A stretch of 64,000 bases of DNA, from the NCBI GenBank assembly GCA_015066625.1, contig SVOC01000005.1:24094-88093 (forward strand), written 5' to 3'. This DNA is from Oscillospiraceae bacterium. Lineage in GTDB: Bacteria; Bacillota; Clostridia; Oscillospirales; Acutalibacteraceae. Position numbers and translations under genes: made by a program. The notes beneath the pieces are model-generated. The model was not told the DNA's origin and did no database searches. It saw nothing but the letters and a program-made list of their open reading frames with translations. Below, piece by piece: positions 26,801-34,678 of the stretch. Positions within the stretch are counted from its first letter, which is position 1, and the number at the start of each line of letters is the position of its first letter.

Positions 26801-28157
26801 GCATTTCGGGATTTACAAAGGTCTGGAATCTTGCCCTTTCCGCACCGTCAACAAACTTGACTGCACCAATTTCCGTAAGACGTACTCTGTCGGTACGAAG
26901 ACCTGTTGTTTCGACATCAAATACAATAAATGTGCCGCTCAGAGGCATATCGGCATTACCCGTTACGATTTTTGCCGAATCGTCAACGAGATAGCCCTCC
27001 ATACCGTAAATAACCTTTATCCCGTTTTTCTTTGCCGCCGCAGCAGCTTCGGGAAATGCCTGAACAACACCGTGGTCGGTTATGGCAACCGCCTTGTGAC
27101 CCCATTTCGCCGCCCTTGCAACAAGCTTTGCCGCACCTGTCAGACCGTCCATTGCGGACATATTGGTATGAAGATGAAGCTCAACACGCTTTTCTTCTGC
27201 GGTATCTTTGATATCAAGCTCCTCGATAAGCATAACGGATGTTGCTTTGATACACTCGGTTTTGATGTAATCGTCGTACTCAACATGACCTCTGAGCATA
27301 ATAACCTTGCCGTCTGCAAGATTTGATACAAGTTGCTCACAATTCCGGGTTTCTTCAAAGATTTTTACCGTATATGAATTAGTTTTATCCGTTATATTGA
27401 AGTTAATGATTTTGCGCTTGCCGTCACGGGTGTCGCGCATATCAAGTGAAAAAATTCTGCCCCATACGGTAACATTACCGTCGTCCATGGAAATTCCGCT
27501 GAGAGGCACGGGCTTTGATTTGATTTTATTACCGTAGATAACCTTTGCATTGGTAAGTGAAATGGGAAGGTCTTCATATTCCTGCTTAGGTGCTTTGGGC
27601 TTTTTGGTTTCTTCTGCAACAGGCACTTCAATTTTGATATTATCTGCCTGCATCTGCACATATTCGGGCGAATCAAGCTTGGGCGCACCGCCCTCGCCTT
27701 TGATTTCAACAGCAGGCTGAAAACCGAAGGTTTCTTTTATGTACTTCACAAGGAATTCCTTTGCACCCGCATCGGTAAGAATATCCGCACCGCTAAATAC
27801 GGTTATCTCAACAGAATCTTCACCGAATGAAAATTTTGCATTTTCAAGAAAGCCGTTAGCCGCCGCAATATTTTCCTTCATAGCTCTCACAAGCTGAGGT
27901 GCACATTTTTCCGAAAATGCACCGCGGTTATATTTCGGCTCAATAACAGCTTTATTTATTCCCAGAGCGGCTTTTATTTCGTTTTGTGCCGAAACAATAA
28001 ATCCGTCTTCTGTATATCTGTCAAACCGAGCGGTAATGCTCAATTTCATTGTATCCTCATCAAGGCTGATTTTTTCAACCGTACCGCCTGCAAAAACCTC
28101 TCGCAGCCCCGGATTTATAAAATCGCCTATAAAGTTTAAAATGTTGTTTTCCTGCAT
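23874..28157 (-). CDS. polC: DNA polymerase III alpha subunit, Gram-positive type (PolC)
   Basis: Replicative polymerase of low-GC Gram-positives, with built-in 3'-5' proofreading. The ATG at 28157 gives 1427 residues. In order: an N-terminal domain and OB fold (to about 325), the PHP domain with VELHLHTNMSAMDG, the DEDD exonuclease inserted in it (FIVFDVETTGL, about 410-580), then the palm with PDIDLNFSGEYQ and SRGSVGSSF, and the C-terminal tail ending TQLSFF, a likely beta-clamp-binding peptide. GAGGAT lies three bases before the ATG (GAGG five); a TTG seven codons upstream would overlap ispG. ispG, rseP and dxr lie upstream, a common Firmicute order. Confidence 0.98.
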   Translation of the reverse strand: MQENNILNFIGDFINPGLREVFAGGTVEKISLDEDTMKLSITARFDRYTEDGFIVSAQNEIKAALGINKAVIEPKYNRGAFSEKCAPQLVRAMKENIAAANGFLENAKFSFGEDSVEITVFSGADILTDAGAKEFLVKYIKETFGFQPAVEIKGEGGAPKLDSPEYVQMQADNIKIEVPVAEETKKPKAPKQEYEDLPISLTNAKVIYGNKIKSKPVPLSGISMDDGNVTVWGRIFSLDMRDTRDGKRKIINFNITDKTNSYTVKIFEETRNCEQLVSNLADGKVIMLRGHVEYDDYIKTECIKATSVMLIEELDIKDTAEEKRVELHLHTNMSAMDGLTGAAKLVARAAKWGHKAVAITDHGVVQAFPEAAAAAKKNGIKVIYGMEGYLVDDSAKIVTGNADMPLSGTFIVFDVETTGLRTDRVRLTEIGAVKFVDGAERARFQTFVNPEMPIPVKITELTGITNAMVANAPKEAEAVRKFFEFCGDGVLVAHNATFDTNVLKHTCRRNGIDYNFTHIDTLVMAQSLIEGIKNYKLDSISNYFKLPKFDHHRADEDAGALARIFEKLIALCEEKGVENISEINEKIPVNVKRLPTYHIILLAKNRAGLKHLYQLISKSNLEYYYRHPRIPRSELIAHKDGLIVGSACEAGQLYQAIFMGMPKENLLEIASIYDYLEIQPNGNNAFMLREGMVDSEEDLNEINRRIIHLADEMGIPVVATGDVHFMDESDKIFREILMAGQGFKDAAEQAPLYLRTTQNMLDEFAYLGEDTAYEVVVKNPNLIADMCEEIKPIPDGTYPPKIEGADEELRQICYDRMQDYYGNPLPEYIKERLDKELDSIIKNGFAVLYIIAQKLVWNSMDNGYYVGSRGSVGSSFVAFAAGISEVNPLVPHYICEECKHSEFFYKGEYGSGYDMPPKDCPVCGKAMHRDGHDIPFETFLGFYGDKQPDIDLNFSGEYQFYAHRYTEELFGKTHVFKAGTIGTLADKTAFGFVKKWAEEKGIVLSRAEADRLVQGCVGVKRTTGQHPGGMVVVPADMDAEDFTPIQHPADDADSIHRTTHFDFHSLHDTILKLDNLGHDVPTMYKHLEDMTGTNVMKIDVCDPKLYELLTTPEPMGVTAEDIDCETGTLSLPELGTPFVRQMLIESQPKNFSDMLQISGLSHGTDVWIGNAQDLIKNGTCTISEVIGTRDNIMVYLINKGVEKGMAFKIMEIVRKGKATSLLTDEHKKEMLDHDVPQWYLDSCMKIKYMFPKAHAAAYVSAAMRLAWYKLYRPVEYYATYMTVRGEDIDTAAVLAGRGAVKKKMDEIKVKMNQKTATAKEEGTFTSLQVINEMMARGVEILPIDIYKSTANRYVIEDGKIRLPFSAIAGCGGRAAEGLEAARNDGGGEFLSIEDFQLRSGASKTIIAALEEGGAFESLPKSTQLSFF

Positions 28158-28164
28158 TTTATCC

Positions 28165-29214
28165 TCATAATTTATCAATTTCTGAAATTAATTTTTCAAC
28201 TGCCTCGTTTTCGGGCACTTTGCATACAATTTCGCCTTTTTTGAATATAAGTGCACAGCAGTCACCGCCTGCAATACCTATATCTGCTTCTCTTGCTTCG
28301 CCGGGACCGTTTACCGCGCAGCCCATAACCGCAACCTTTATGTTCTTTTTACAGCCCGAAAGCCTTTGTTCAACCTCATTCGCAAGCGAGATAAGGTCAA
28401 TTTTTGTTCTGCCGCAGGTAGGGCAGGCAACAATATCAACACCATCGGTTTTAAGACCGATTGCTTTGAGAATTCCGTTTGCCGCCGCAACCTCCTTAAC
28501 GGGGTCGTCGGTCATTGAAACCCTGATTGTATCGCCTATTCCGTCAAGCAGAAGGGAGCCGATACCGATTGACGATTTGATAAGCGCCATATTATGCGTG
28601 CCAGCTTCGGTAACACCAAGATGAAGAGGGTAATTGCATTTTTCGGCAACAATTCTGTAAGCCTGTGCCATAATATTTACATTTGATGATTTGATTGAAA
28701 TTATTATATCTTCAAAATCGCACTGTTCAAGAAGCGAAACGTGACCCAATGCGCTTTCTGCAAGTGCCGCGGCACAGGGTGATCCGTATTTTGAAAGAAT
28801 TTCTTTTTCAAGAGAGCCCGAATTAACGCCGATACGGATGGGCACCTGCTTTGCTTTGCAGGCATCGGCAACAGCTTTGACTCTCTCCATTGAGCCGATA
28901 TTACCCGGATTGATACGGATTTTATCAACACCTGCTTCAAGGCTTGCAAGTGCAAGACGATAGTCGAAATGTATATCCGCAACAACGGGAACGGTAAGGT
29001 TTTCTTTAAGCTTTTCAATAAGCTTTACCGCCGCCATATCGGGCACTGCGGCACGGATTATTTCGCATCCTGCCTTTTCAAGCTCAACCGCCTGCCTGAC
29101 ACTGCCTTCAACATCCGAAGCAGGTTTGTTAAGCATAGACTGCACGGATATCGGTGCATCTCCGCCCACAAAAATGTTGCCGACCTTTACCTTTCTGCTT
29201 ATTCGCCTTTCCAT
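28165..29214 (-). CDS. ispG: 4-hydroxy-3-methylbut-2-enyl diphosphate synthase (IspG)
   Basis: Penultimate enzyme of the MEP isoprenoid pathway, an iron-sulfur reductase. The 349 residues open with RKVKVGN and PISVQSMLNKPASD; the TIM-barrel part has ADIHFDYRLAL and RINPGNIG, and the iron-sulfur ligands are in ACPTCGRT and MGCAVNGPGEA near the C terminus. The compact bacterial form without the plant insert. Its ribosome site GAGG overlaps the end of rseP. It lies between rseP and polC, with dxr and uppS of the same pathway upstream. Confidence 0.97.
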   Translation of the reverse strand: MERRISRKVKVGNIFVGGDAPISVQSMLNKPASDVEGSVRQAVELEKAGCEIIRAAVPDMAAVKLIEKLKENLTVPVVADIHFDYRLALASLEAGVDKIRINPGNIGSMERVKAVADACKAKQVPIRIGVNSGSLEKEILSKYGSPCAAALAESALGHVSLLEQCDFEDIIISIKSSNVNIMAQAYRIVAEKCNYPLHLGVTEAGTHNMALIKSSIGIGSLLLDGIGDTIRVSMTDDPVKEVAAANGILKAIGLKTDGVDIVACPTCGRTKIDLISLANEVEQRLSGCKKNIKVAVMGCAVNGPGEAREADIGIAGGDCCALIFKKGEIVCKVPENEAVEKLISEIDKL

Positions 29215-29218
29215 AGCT

Positions 29219-30301
29219 CTAACCTCTTATCAATCTTAAAATATCACTTAACGAAATCACTGCCATAAGCAGTAAAAGAAGAACCATTCCCACAGCGTGC
29301 ACCCAGCCTTCGTACTTTGCAGGAACAGGCTTTCTGAACACAAATTCGATTGCGAGGAAGAAAAGTCTGCCGCCGTCGAGTGCGGGAAGGGGAAGAAGAT
29401 TAAATAATCCGATATTTATGGCTATCATTGCCATAAGTGTGAAAAGATAAGTGTAATCCGTCTGCTGGGTTGCAATCTGTGCCGCATCCGCAATATAGGA
29501 CACCGTTCCGATGGGACCCGAAAGGTCGCTGAGCCCGTACTGACCCGTGACAAGGTCCAGCAGACTTATCCAAACTATACGCCCTATTGAAACGGATTCA
29601 AGCACCGCGTTTTTTGTTACACTGAGAAAGCCGGGTTCAACACCTCTGATTATGAAATCGTATATGATGGTGATTGTACCGTCCTGATTTTTTATTGTCT
29701 GAAAAGGAACTCCGTTAAGCTCAACCTTTTCGCCTTCGCGCTCAACGGTGAAATCGATAATTCCGTCCTTATCCCTTGCCATAAGAAAGCTCAGGTCATA
29801 TTCGGAATAAACCCTTTTACCGTTGATTTTCTTGATTTCATCCCCTGCCTGCAGATACTGACTGCTGACTGAATTTTCTTCAAATGAATGAATTTGAGGA
29901 AGACCGATAAGGTTTGACTGAGAAAGCATAACCGCAACGATTATTGCACCCATAATAAGATTAATAATACCGCCTGCGGCAACAATGATAAATCTTTGCC
30001 AGGCGGGCTTATTGCAGAAAGCTTTTTCGTTTTCGCTTTCTTCATCCTCGCCTTCCATACTGACAAAGCCGCCGATGGGAAAAATGCGGAGTGCATATTT
30101 GGTTTCACCTTTTTTAAATTTAAAAAGCGTGGGACCCATACCCATTGCAAACTCATTTACCTGCACCTTGAAAAGCTTTGCAAAGGTGAAATGACCGAGC
30201 TCGTGAAAAAAGATGAGCAAGCCAAAGAAAAGTACGGCAACAAGAACAGGCCATACCTTTCCCCATACCGCCGCTGCGGACATAAGTGTAATTATTTTCA
30301 T
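29219..30301 (-). CDS. rseP: Site-2 intramembrane metalloprotease RseP/RasP
   Basis: Membrane zinc protease that cleaves anti-sigma factors or signal-peptide remnants inside the membrane. The 360 residues show HELGH (33-37) in the first helix, a PDZ domain (about 130-200, with YLQAGDEIKKING), and the third-helix motif NLLPLPALDGGRL around residue 300. Four membrane segments fit the family. The start overlaps the dxr stop by four bases (ATGA). The position between dxr and ispG is typical for RasP (YluC). Confidence 0.96.
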   Translation of the reverse strand: MKIITLMSAAAVWGKVWPVLVAVLFFGLLIFFHELGHFTFAKLFKVQVNEFAMGMGPTLFKFKKGETKYALRIFPIGGFVSMEGEDEESENEKAFCNKPAWQRFIIVAAGGIINLIMGAIIVAVMLSQSNLIGLPQIHSFEENSVSSQYLQAGDEIKKINGKRVYSEYDLSFLMARDKDGIIDFTVEREGEKVELNGVPFQTIKNQDGTITIIYDFIIRGVEPGFLSVTKNAVLESVSIGRIVWISLLDLVTGQYGLSDLSGPIGTVSYIADAAQIATQQTDYTYLFTLMAMIAINIGLFNLLPLPALDGGRLFFLAIEFVFRKPVPAKYEGWVHAVGMVLLLLLMAVISLSDILRLIRG

Positions 30302-31443
30302 ACAAATAACCTTTCTGTTTCTCTGCGCACAAGCATATCTGTTTCAAACACCTGCTCAAGGGTATAATCCGAAACCTGAGAAACACAATCAAAAGCAGCC
30401 TCAACTGCCTTGGGAATATCGAGAAAACCTATTTTACCGTTTCTGAAAAGCTCGTTTGCCTTTTCGTTTGCCGCATTTACCGCCGCAGGATAAAGACCGC
30501 CCATATCAAAAGCCTTTCTGCATAAGTTTATGCAGGAAAAGGTTTCATAATCAGGCTTTTCAAATGTTAACGTTGCTGCCTCGGCAAGGTCAAGCTGACC
30601 CACGGGGCTCACATAACGGTCAGGATAAGTCAGCGCATACTGAATGGGAATACGCATATCCGGCAGACCAAGCTGAGCTATAACCGAATTATCAACATAT
30701 TCCACAAGAGAATGAACAATGCTCTGCCTGTGAACAAGAATATCAATCTCCGAGCCTTTCATACCGAAAAGCCACGCCGCTTCAATAAGCTCCAATCCCT
30801 TGTTCATCATTGTAGCAGAGTCAATGGTTATTTTTGCACCCATACTCCAATTAGGATGCTTCAATGCCTGAGCAAGAGTAACCTTTTCAAGCTCTGCCTT
30901 GCTTCTACCGAAAAACGGACCGCCCGAAGCCGTCAGAATAAGCCTTTTTATCTGTTTATGGCTCTGACAGCCCTGAAGGGACTGAAAAATTGCCGAGTGC
31001 TCACTGTCAACCGGCAATATGTCAACTCCCCTGTCAGCGGCGGCGTTCATAACGATTTTACCGCCTGCCACAAGGGTTTCTTTATTTGCAAGTGCAATTT
31101 TACTGCCTGCCTCAACAGCAGCAAGCGTAGGTGCAAGACCTGCAATACCTACAATGCTGTTAAGCACGGTATCCGCACCGCACCTTGCACATTCCTCAAC
31201 ACCCTTTGTACCCGAAAGCACCTTTGTTGAGGTATCCGCAACCTTTATCTTTAATTCTTCAGCCGCGTTTTCATCTGCAACAGCAGCAAAACGGGGTCTG
31301 AATTTTCTGATTTGTTCTTCAATTATGTCGGTTCTTGAATTGGCTGTAAGAGCAAGAATCTCAAAACCCATAAGCTGAGCAACTTCAAGAGCCTGAACCC
31401 CTATTGAACCCGTTGAACCGAGCACAGCAAGAGTTTTTGTCAT
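30298..31443 (-). CDS. dxr: 1-deoxy-D-xylulose 5-phosphate reductoisomerase
   Basis: Committed step of the MEP pathway, NADPH-dependent. The 381 residues begin with the Rossmann motif LGSTGSIGVQAL; ANKETLV (about 123), PVDSEHSA (metal and substrate site, about 150) and MMNKGLELIEA (about 210) are Dxr signatures. It lies between cdsA (19-base gap) and rseP (4-base overlap) in the envelope/isoprenoid run. Confidence 0.98.
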   Translation of the reverse strand: MTKTLAVLGSTGSIGVQALEVAQLMGFEILALTANSRTDIIEEQIRKFRPRFAAVADENAAEELKIKVADTSTKVLSGTKGVEECARCGADTVLNSIVGIAGLAPTLAAVEAGSKIALANKETLVAGGKIVMNAAADRGVDILPVDSEHSAIFQSLQGCQSHKQIKRLILTASGGPFFGRSKAELEKVTLAQALKHPNWSMGAKITIDSATMMNKGLELIEAAWLFGMKGSEIDILVHRQSIVHSLVEYVDNSVIAQLGLPDMRIPIQYALTYPDRYVSPVGQLDLAEAATLTFEKPDYETFSCINLCRKAFDMGGLYPAAVNAANEKANELFRNGKIGFLDIPKAVEAAFDCVSQVSDYTLEQVFETDMLVRRETERLFV

Positions 31444-31462
31444 AATATCAATCCTTCAAATA

Positions 31463-32332
31463 TTATTTACCTGCGATCGCAAGACCTATCTGAATTATTG
31501 CATAAAGCACGGGCATTGCTACCAGGAAGCTGTCCATTCTGTCAAGCACGCCGCCGTGACCGGGGAAAAGATTGCCGAAATCCTTTTCGCCGAAGTTGCG
31601 CTTGATAACAGATGCAGAAAGATCGCCGCACATACCGAAAATTGACACAACAACGGCACCCAGTGCTACCATCCACCATTTTACTGTGTCAAGCACAAAA
31701 AAGAAGTGATCACACACAAGATATGTGCCTACACAAAATATGACCGAACCGATTACTCCGCCGATTGCACCTTCAACGCTCTTTTTGGGGCTGATTTTGG
31801 GAGAAAGCTTATGCTTGCCGAATCTGCTGCCCACGAAGTAAGCCCAGGTATCACACATCCACGCACAGTACATAGCACAAAGAATAAGGAACACGCAGTG
31901 CGAACGCTGGAAAAGGTGGGGATAATCAACACAAAGGTCTCTTACTTCAAAAAATGTTCCCAATGCGCCCGGAATTGCCAAAGAACCGAAAAGCGCAAGC
32001 GCAACATGCTCAAACTTCGTTTTCTCGTAGCATTTAAGCATAATCAAAAGCAAAAGGACTATATAACCGATAATAAGCACCGAGGCAGGCACGGGAATAT
32101 ACTGCTGCAAATCATAATCCACAAAAGCAGGGCCTACTGCGGCACCTATCATCGAAACCGCGGTTAAGACCTTGTTTTTACATTTTGATACACGCATTAT
32201 CTCATAAGCTGCAATCGCTGAAATAACGCCCATCGGAATGCTCATAACTCCCATATAGCCCAGACCTGTAAACACAAGCAGCATAATAACAATTGCTGCA
32301 CATATAAGTCCTGTTATAATTCTGACTTTCAT
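31463..32332 (-). CDS. cdsA: Phosphatidate cytidylyltransferase
   Basis: Makes CDP-diacylglycerol from CTP and phosphatidic acid for phospholipid synthesis. The 289-residue protein has about eight hydrophobic helices and ends with the CDP-synthase signature SVIKRNFGEKDFGNLFPGHG-VLDRMDS, in which the charged residues K, D and the DR-D cluster bind CTP and metal. The ribosome site is GAGAGTG upstream of the ATG at 32332. Between uppS and dxr as in most Firmicutes. Confidence 0.96.
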   Translation of the reverse strand: MKVRIITGLICAAIVIMLLVFTGLGYMGVMSIPMGVISAIAAYEIMRVSKCKNKVLTAVSMIGAAVGPAFVDYDLQQYIPVPASVLIIGYIVLLLLIMLKCYEKTKFEHVALALFGSLAIPGALGTFFEVRDLCVDYPHLFQRSHCVFLILCAMYCAWMCDTWAYFVGSRFGKHKLSPKISPKKSVEGAIGGVIGSVIFCVGTYLVCDHFFFVLDTVKWWMVALGAVVVSIFGMCGDLSASVIKRNFGEKDFGNLFPGHGGVLDRMDSFLVAMPVLYAIIQIGLAIAGK

Positions 32333-32385
32333 ATTAATTCACTCTCGTTTCTTGATTAATTTTCAGGTGTTTTATAAATCCCTCC

Positions 32386-33117
32386 TTACACTCCGCCAAA
32401 GCGTCTGTTGCGCTTTGCATAATCAATAATTGCCTTATCAAGGTCATCGGATGTGAAATCCGGCCAGAGTATATCTGAAAACCAGAATTCCGAATATGCC
32501 GCCTGCCAGATAAGGAAATTTGAAAGACGGTATTCACCGCTGGGTCTGATAATCAAATCAGGGTCAGGCTGACCTGCGGTAAAAAGATTGCCGTCTATAT
32601 GGTTCAAATCAATATCTTCCGCTTTGATTTCCCCTGCCTCAACCTTTTTTGCAATGGTTCTTACTGCATGAAGAATTTCATCTCTTCCGCCGTAATTTAC
32701 GGCAAGATTTATTGTTATGGCGTTTTTATCCGCCGAATTTTTTTCAAGTTCATTAATAAGTTTTACTATATCTTCGGGCAACGCACTTCTCTCGCCAATA
32801 TAACGGATACGCATACCCTTTGCTTTATTTTCTTCTTCTCTTTCCTGCGCTTCGAAAAGATAATCTCTGAAAAGATTCATTATCGCCGACACTTCTGCGG
32901 CAGGACGCCTCCAGTTTTCGGTTGAAAAAGCATAAAAGGTCAGATATTCGATTCCGATATCCCTTGCGTATTCGGTTATTACACGGAACACCTCAGCACC
33001 CTTTTTATGACCTTCGCTGCGTTCAAGACCGCGCTGCTTTGCCCATCTTCCGTTGCCGTCCATAATTATTCCTATGTGACGGGGCAATGAAATATTTGCA
33101 AGCTCATTTTTTGTCAT
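32386..33117 (-). CDS. uppS: Undecaprenyl diphosphate synthase (cis-prenyltransferase)
   Basis: Builds the C55 lipid carrier for cell wall precursors. The 243 residues contain IIMDGNGRWAKQRG (catalytic Asp and diphosphate loop, about 15-30), TFYAFSTENWRRP (about 65-78) and the C-terminal DLIIRPSGEYRLSNFL and FSDILWPDF signatures. AAGGAGAGGT lies four bases before the ATG at 33117. It is separated from frr by 63 bases with a hairpin. Confidence 0.98.
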   Translation of the reverse strand: MTKNELANISLPRHIGIIMDGNGRWAKQRGLERSEGHKKGAEVFRVITEYARDIGIEYLTFYAFSTENWRRPAAEVSAIMNLFRDYLFEAQEREEENKAKGMRIRYIGERSALPEDIVKLINELEKNSADKNAITINLAVNYGGRDEILHAVRTIAKKVEAGEIKAEDIDLNHIDGNLFTAGQPDPDLIIRPSGEYRLSNFLIWQAAYSEFWFSDILWPDFTSDDLDKAIIDYAKRNRRFGGV

Positions 33118-33144
33118 TTCAACCTCTCCTTAAAAACTGCAACA

Positions 33145-33171
33145 GCAGAAGGCGGATGTGCCGCCTTCTGC
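33145..33171 (-). terminator. Hairpin between frr and uppS
   Basis: Perfect 11-bp stem GCAGAAGGCGG / CCGCCTTCTGC. On the minus strand five T residues follow only after about ten bases, so it may be a weak attenuator or an RNA-processing stem rather than a full terminator. Confidence 0.45.
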
Positions 33172-33180
33172 ACTGTCAAC

Positions 33181-33735
33181 TCAGATAGCCATAATTTCCT
33201 TTTCTTTATCTGCTGAAATCTTATCAACCTCTTTGACATACTTATCGGTAATATCCTGAAGCTTCTTTTCAGCATTCTTAAGGTCGTCTTCCGTGATTTC
33301 GGAAGCCTTTTCCATCTTCTTCACCTTATCAATGCAGTCGCGTCTGATTGAACGGATGGCGATTCTTGAATCTTCCGCAATCTTTCTTACTTCCTTGCTG
33401 AGGTCCTTACGGCGTTCCTCTGTAAGCTGAGGGAATGTAAGGCGGATAACCTTGCCGTCATTCTGGGGATTGATGCCGATATCAGATGTCTGGATAGCCT
33501 TTTCGATGGTACCGAGTGTGGATGAATCCCAAGGCTGAATGACCAGAATTCTTGCCTCTGCAACCGAGATAGCTGCCATCTGATTGATGGGTGTGGGTGT
33601 ACCGTAATAGTCAACTCTTACCTTATCGAGAACAGCAGCGTTGGCTCTGCCTGCTCTGATTGAACCGTATTCGGAATTAAGAGCGTTGATAGTCTTTCCC
33701 ATTTTTTCTTCTGCGAATGCAAATACTGTCTGCAT
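33181..33735 (-). CDS. frr: Ribosome recycling factor
   Basis: Splits post-termination ribosomes together with EF-G. The 184 residues match the family exactly, with the three-helix bundle and motifs [27 protein letters not shown] and [16 protein letters not shown] [16 protein letters not shown], and [14 protein letters not shown]. It starts three bases after pyrH, the usual pyrH-frr pair. Confidence 0.98.
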   Translation of the reverse strand: MQTVFAFAEEKMGKTINALNSEYGSIRAGRANAAVLDKVRVDYYGTPTPINQMAAISVAEARILVIQPWDSSTLGTIEKAIQTSDIGINPQNDGKVIRLTFPQLTEERRKDLSKEVRKIAEDSRIAIRSIRRDCIDKVKKMEKASEITEDDLKNAEKKLQDITDKYVKEVDKISADKEKEIMAI

Positions 33736-33738
33736 AAA

Positions 33739-34449
33739 TTAGCCCTCCTTAACTATTGTTCCGATGTTTTCGCCCAGCACCGCTTTAACGATGTTTTCGG
33801 GATTTTCAAGATTAAACACCAGAATGGGAATATTATTGTCACGGCAAAGGGAAGCTGCCGTTGAATCCATAACTTTAAGGTCTTTTTCAAGAACCTCGCT
33901 GTGTGTTACAACATCATATTTAACTGCGTCCGCAAACTTGTTGGGGTCTTTGTCATAAACACCGTCAACATTTGTTGCCTTGAAGATTATATCTGCCTTG
34001 ATTTCAGCAGCTCTGAGAGCCGCACAGGTATCTGTTGAGAAGAAGGGATTACCCGTTCCGCTTGCAAAAATAACAACCCTGCCCTTTTCAAGATGACGGA
34101 CAGCCTTGTTTCTGATGTAGGTTTCGGCAATCTGATGCATCTCAATAGCACTCTGAACTCTGACCGTTACGCCGAGCTGTTCAAGAGAATCCGCAAGAGC
34201 AAGCGAATTCATAACAGTTGCCAGCATACCGATATGGTCTGCACGGGTTCTGTCCATACTTCCGCCTGAACGTCCTCTCCAGAAATTTCCGCCGCCGACC
34301 ACAAGTCCTACCTCAACGCCCAGCTTTGTAAGCTCGCTTACGGACTGACAGATTGTATTGATTGTATCAAAATCAAATCCGTGACCCTTGCCGCCTGCAA
34401 GAACTTCACCGCTGAGTTTAAGAAGAATTCTTTTATAAACCGGTTGCAT
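33739..34449 (-). CDS. pyrH: UMP kinase (uridylate kinase)
   Basis: Phosphorylates UMP to UDP; hexameric amino-acid-kinase fold. The 236 residues begin [19 protein letters not shown], with [10 protein letters not shown] (about 55), [14 protein letters not shown] (about 70) and [12 protein letters not shown] (about 165). The ATG at 34449 is eight bases after AAGGCGG; GTG and TTG codons just upstream fall in the ribosome site. First gene of the long minus-strand run with a clear promoter. rpsB and tsf, often upstream, are absent here. Confidence 0.98.
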   Translation of the reverse strand: MQPVYKRILLKLSGEVLAGGKGHGFDFDTINTICQSVSELTKLGVEVGLVVGGGNFWRGRSGGSMDRTRADHIGMLATVMNSLALADSLEQLGVTVRVQSAIEMHQIAETYIRNKAVRHLEKGRVVIFASGTGNPFFSTDTCAALRAAEIKADIIFKATNVDGVYDKDPNKFADAVKYDVVTHSEVLEKDLKVMDSTAASLCRDNNIPILVFNLENPENIVKAVLGENIGTIVKEG

Positions 34450-34486
34450 TTTCAACACCGCCTTTATATAAGTATAGTTATTATAT

Positions 34487-34515
34487 ATTTTACTTTATTT
34501 AGGGCTGAGTGTAAA
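34487..34515 (-). promoter_or_regulatory. pyrH operon promoter
   Basis: Minus-strand -35 TTTACA (34510-34515), 17-base spacer, -10 TAAAAT (34487-34492). No other promoter this clear was found before 19254, so it may drive much of the following run. Confidence 0.75.
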
Positions 34516-34617
34516 GCATTATTTCGCATTTTGTGCAAATTTTTCAATTAATCTTATATTATTTTAACTCACCTGACGATGAAATGTATAAATAAGCTGT
34601 TAATTCTCTGAAAATTG

Positions 34618-34646
34618 TTGATATTGTGTTTATTCTGTTGTATAAT
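34618..34646 (+). promoter_or_regulatory. GH89 gene promoter
   Basis: -35 TTGATA (34618-34623), 17-base spacer, -10 TATAAT (34641-34646), about 26 bases before the predicted coding region's ribosome site. Confidence 0.85.
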
Positions 34647-34678
34647 TAACAGGTATAATTTTTATCTGGGTGAAATAA

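Noticed and set aside
26604..27326. A 240-codon plus-strand frame opposite polC
   Set aside because: Shadow frame inside the exonuclease/PHP coding region; no promoter or ribosome site.
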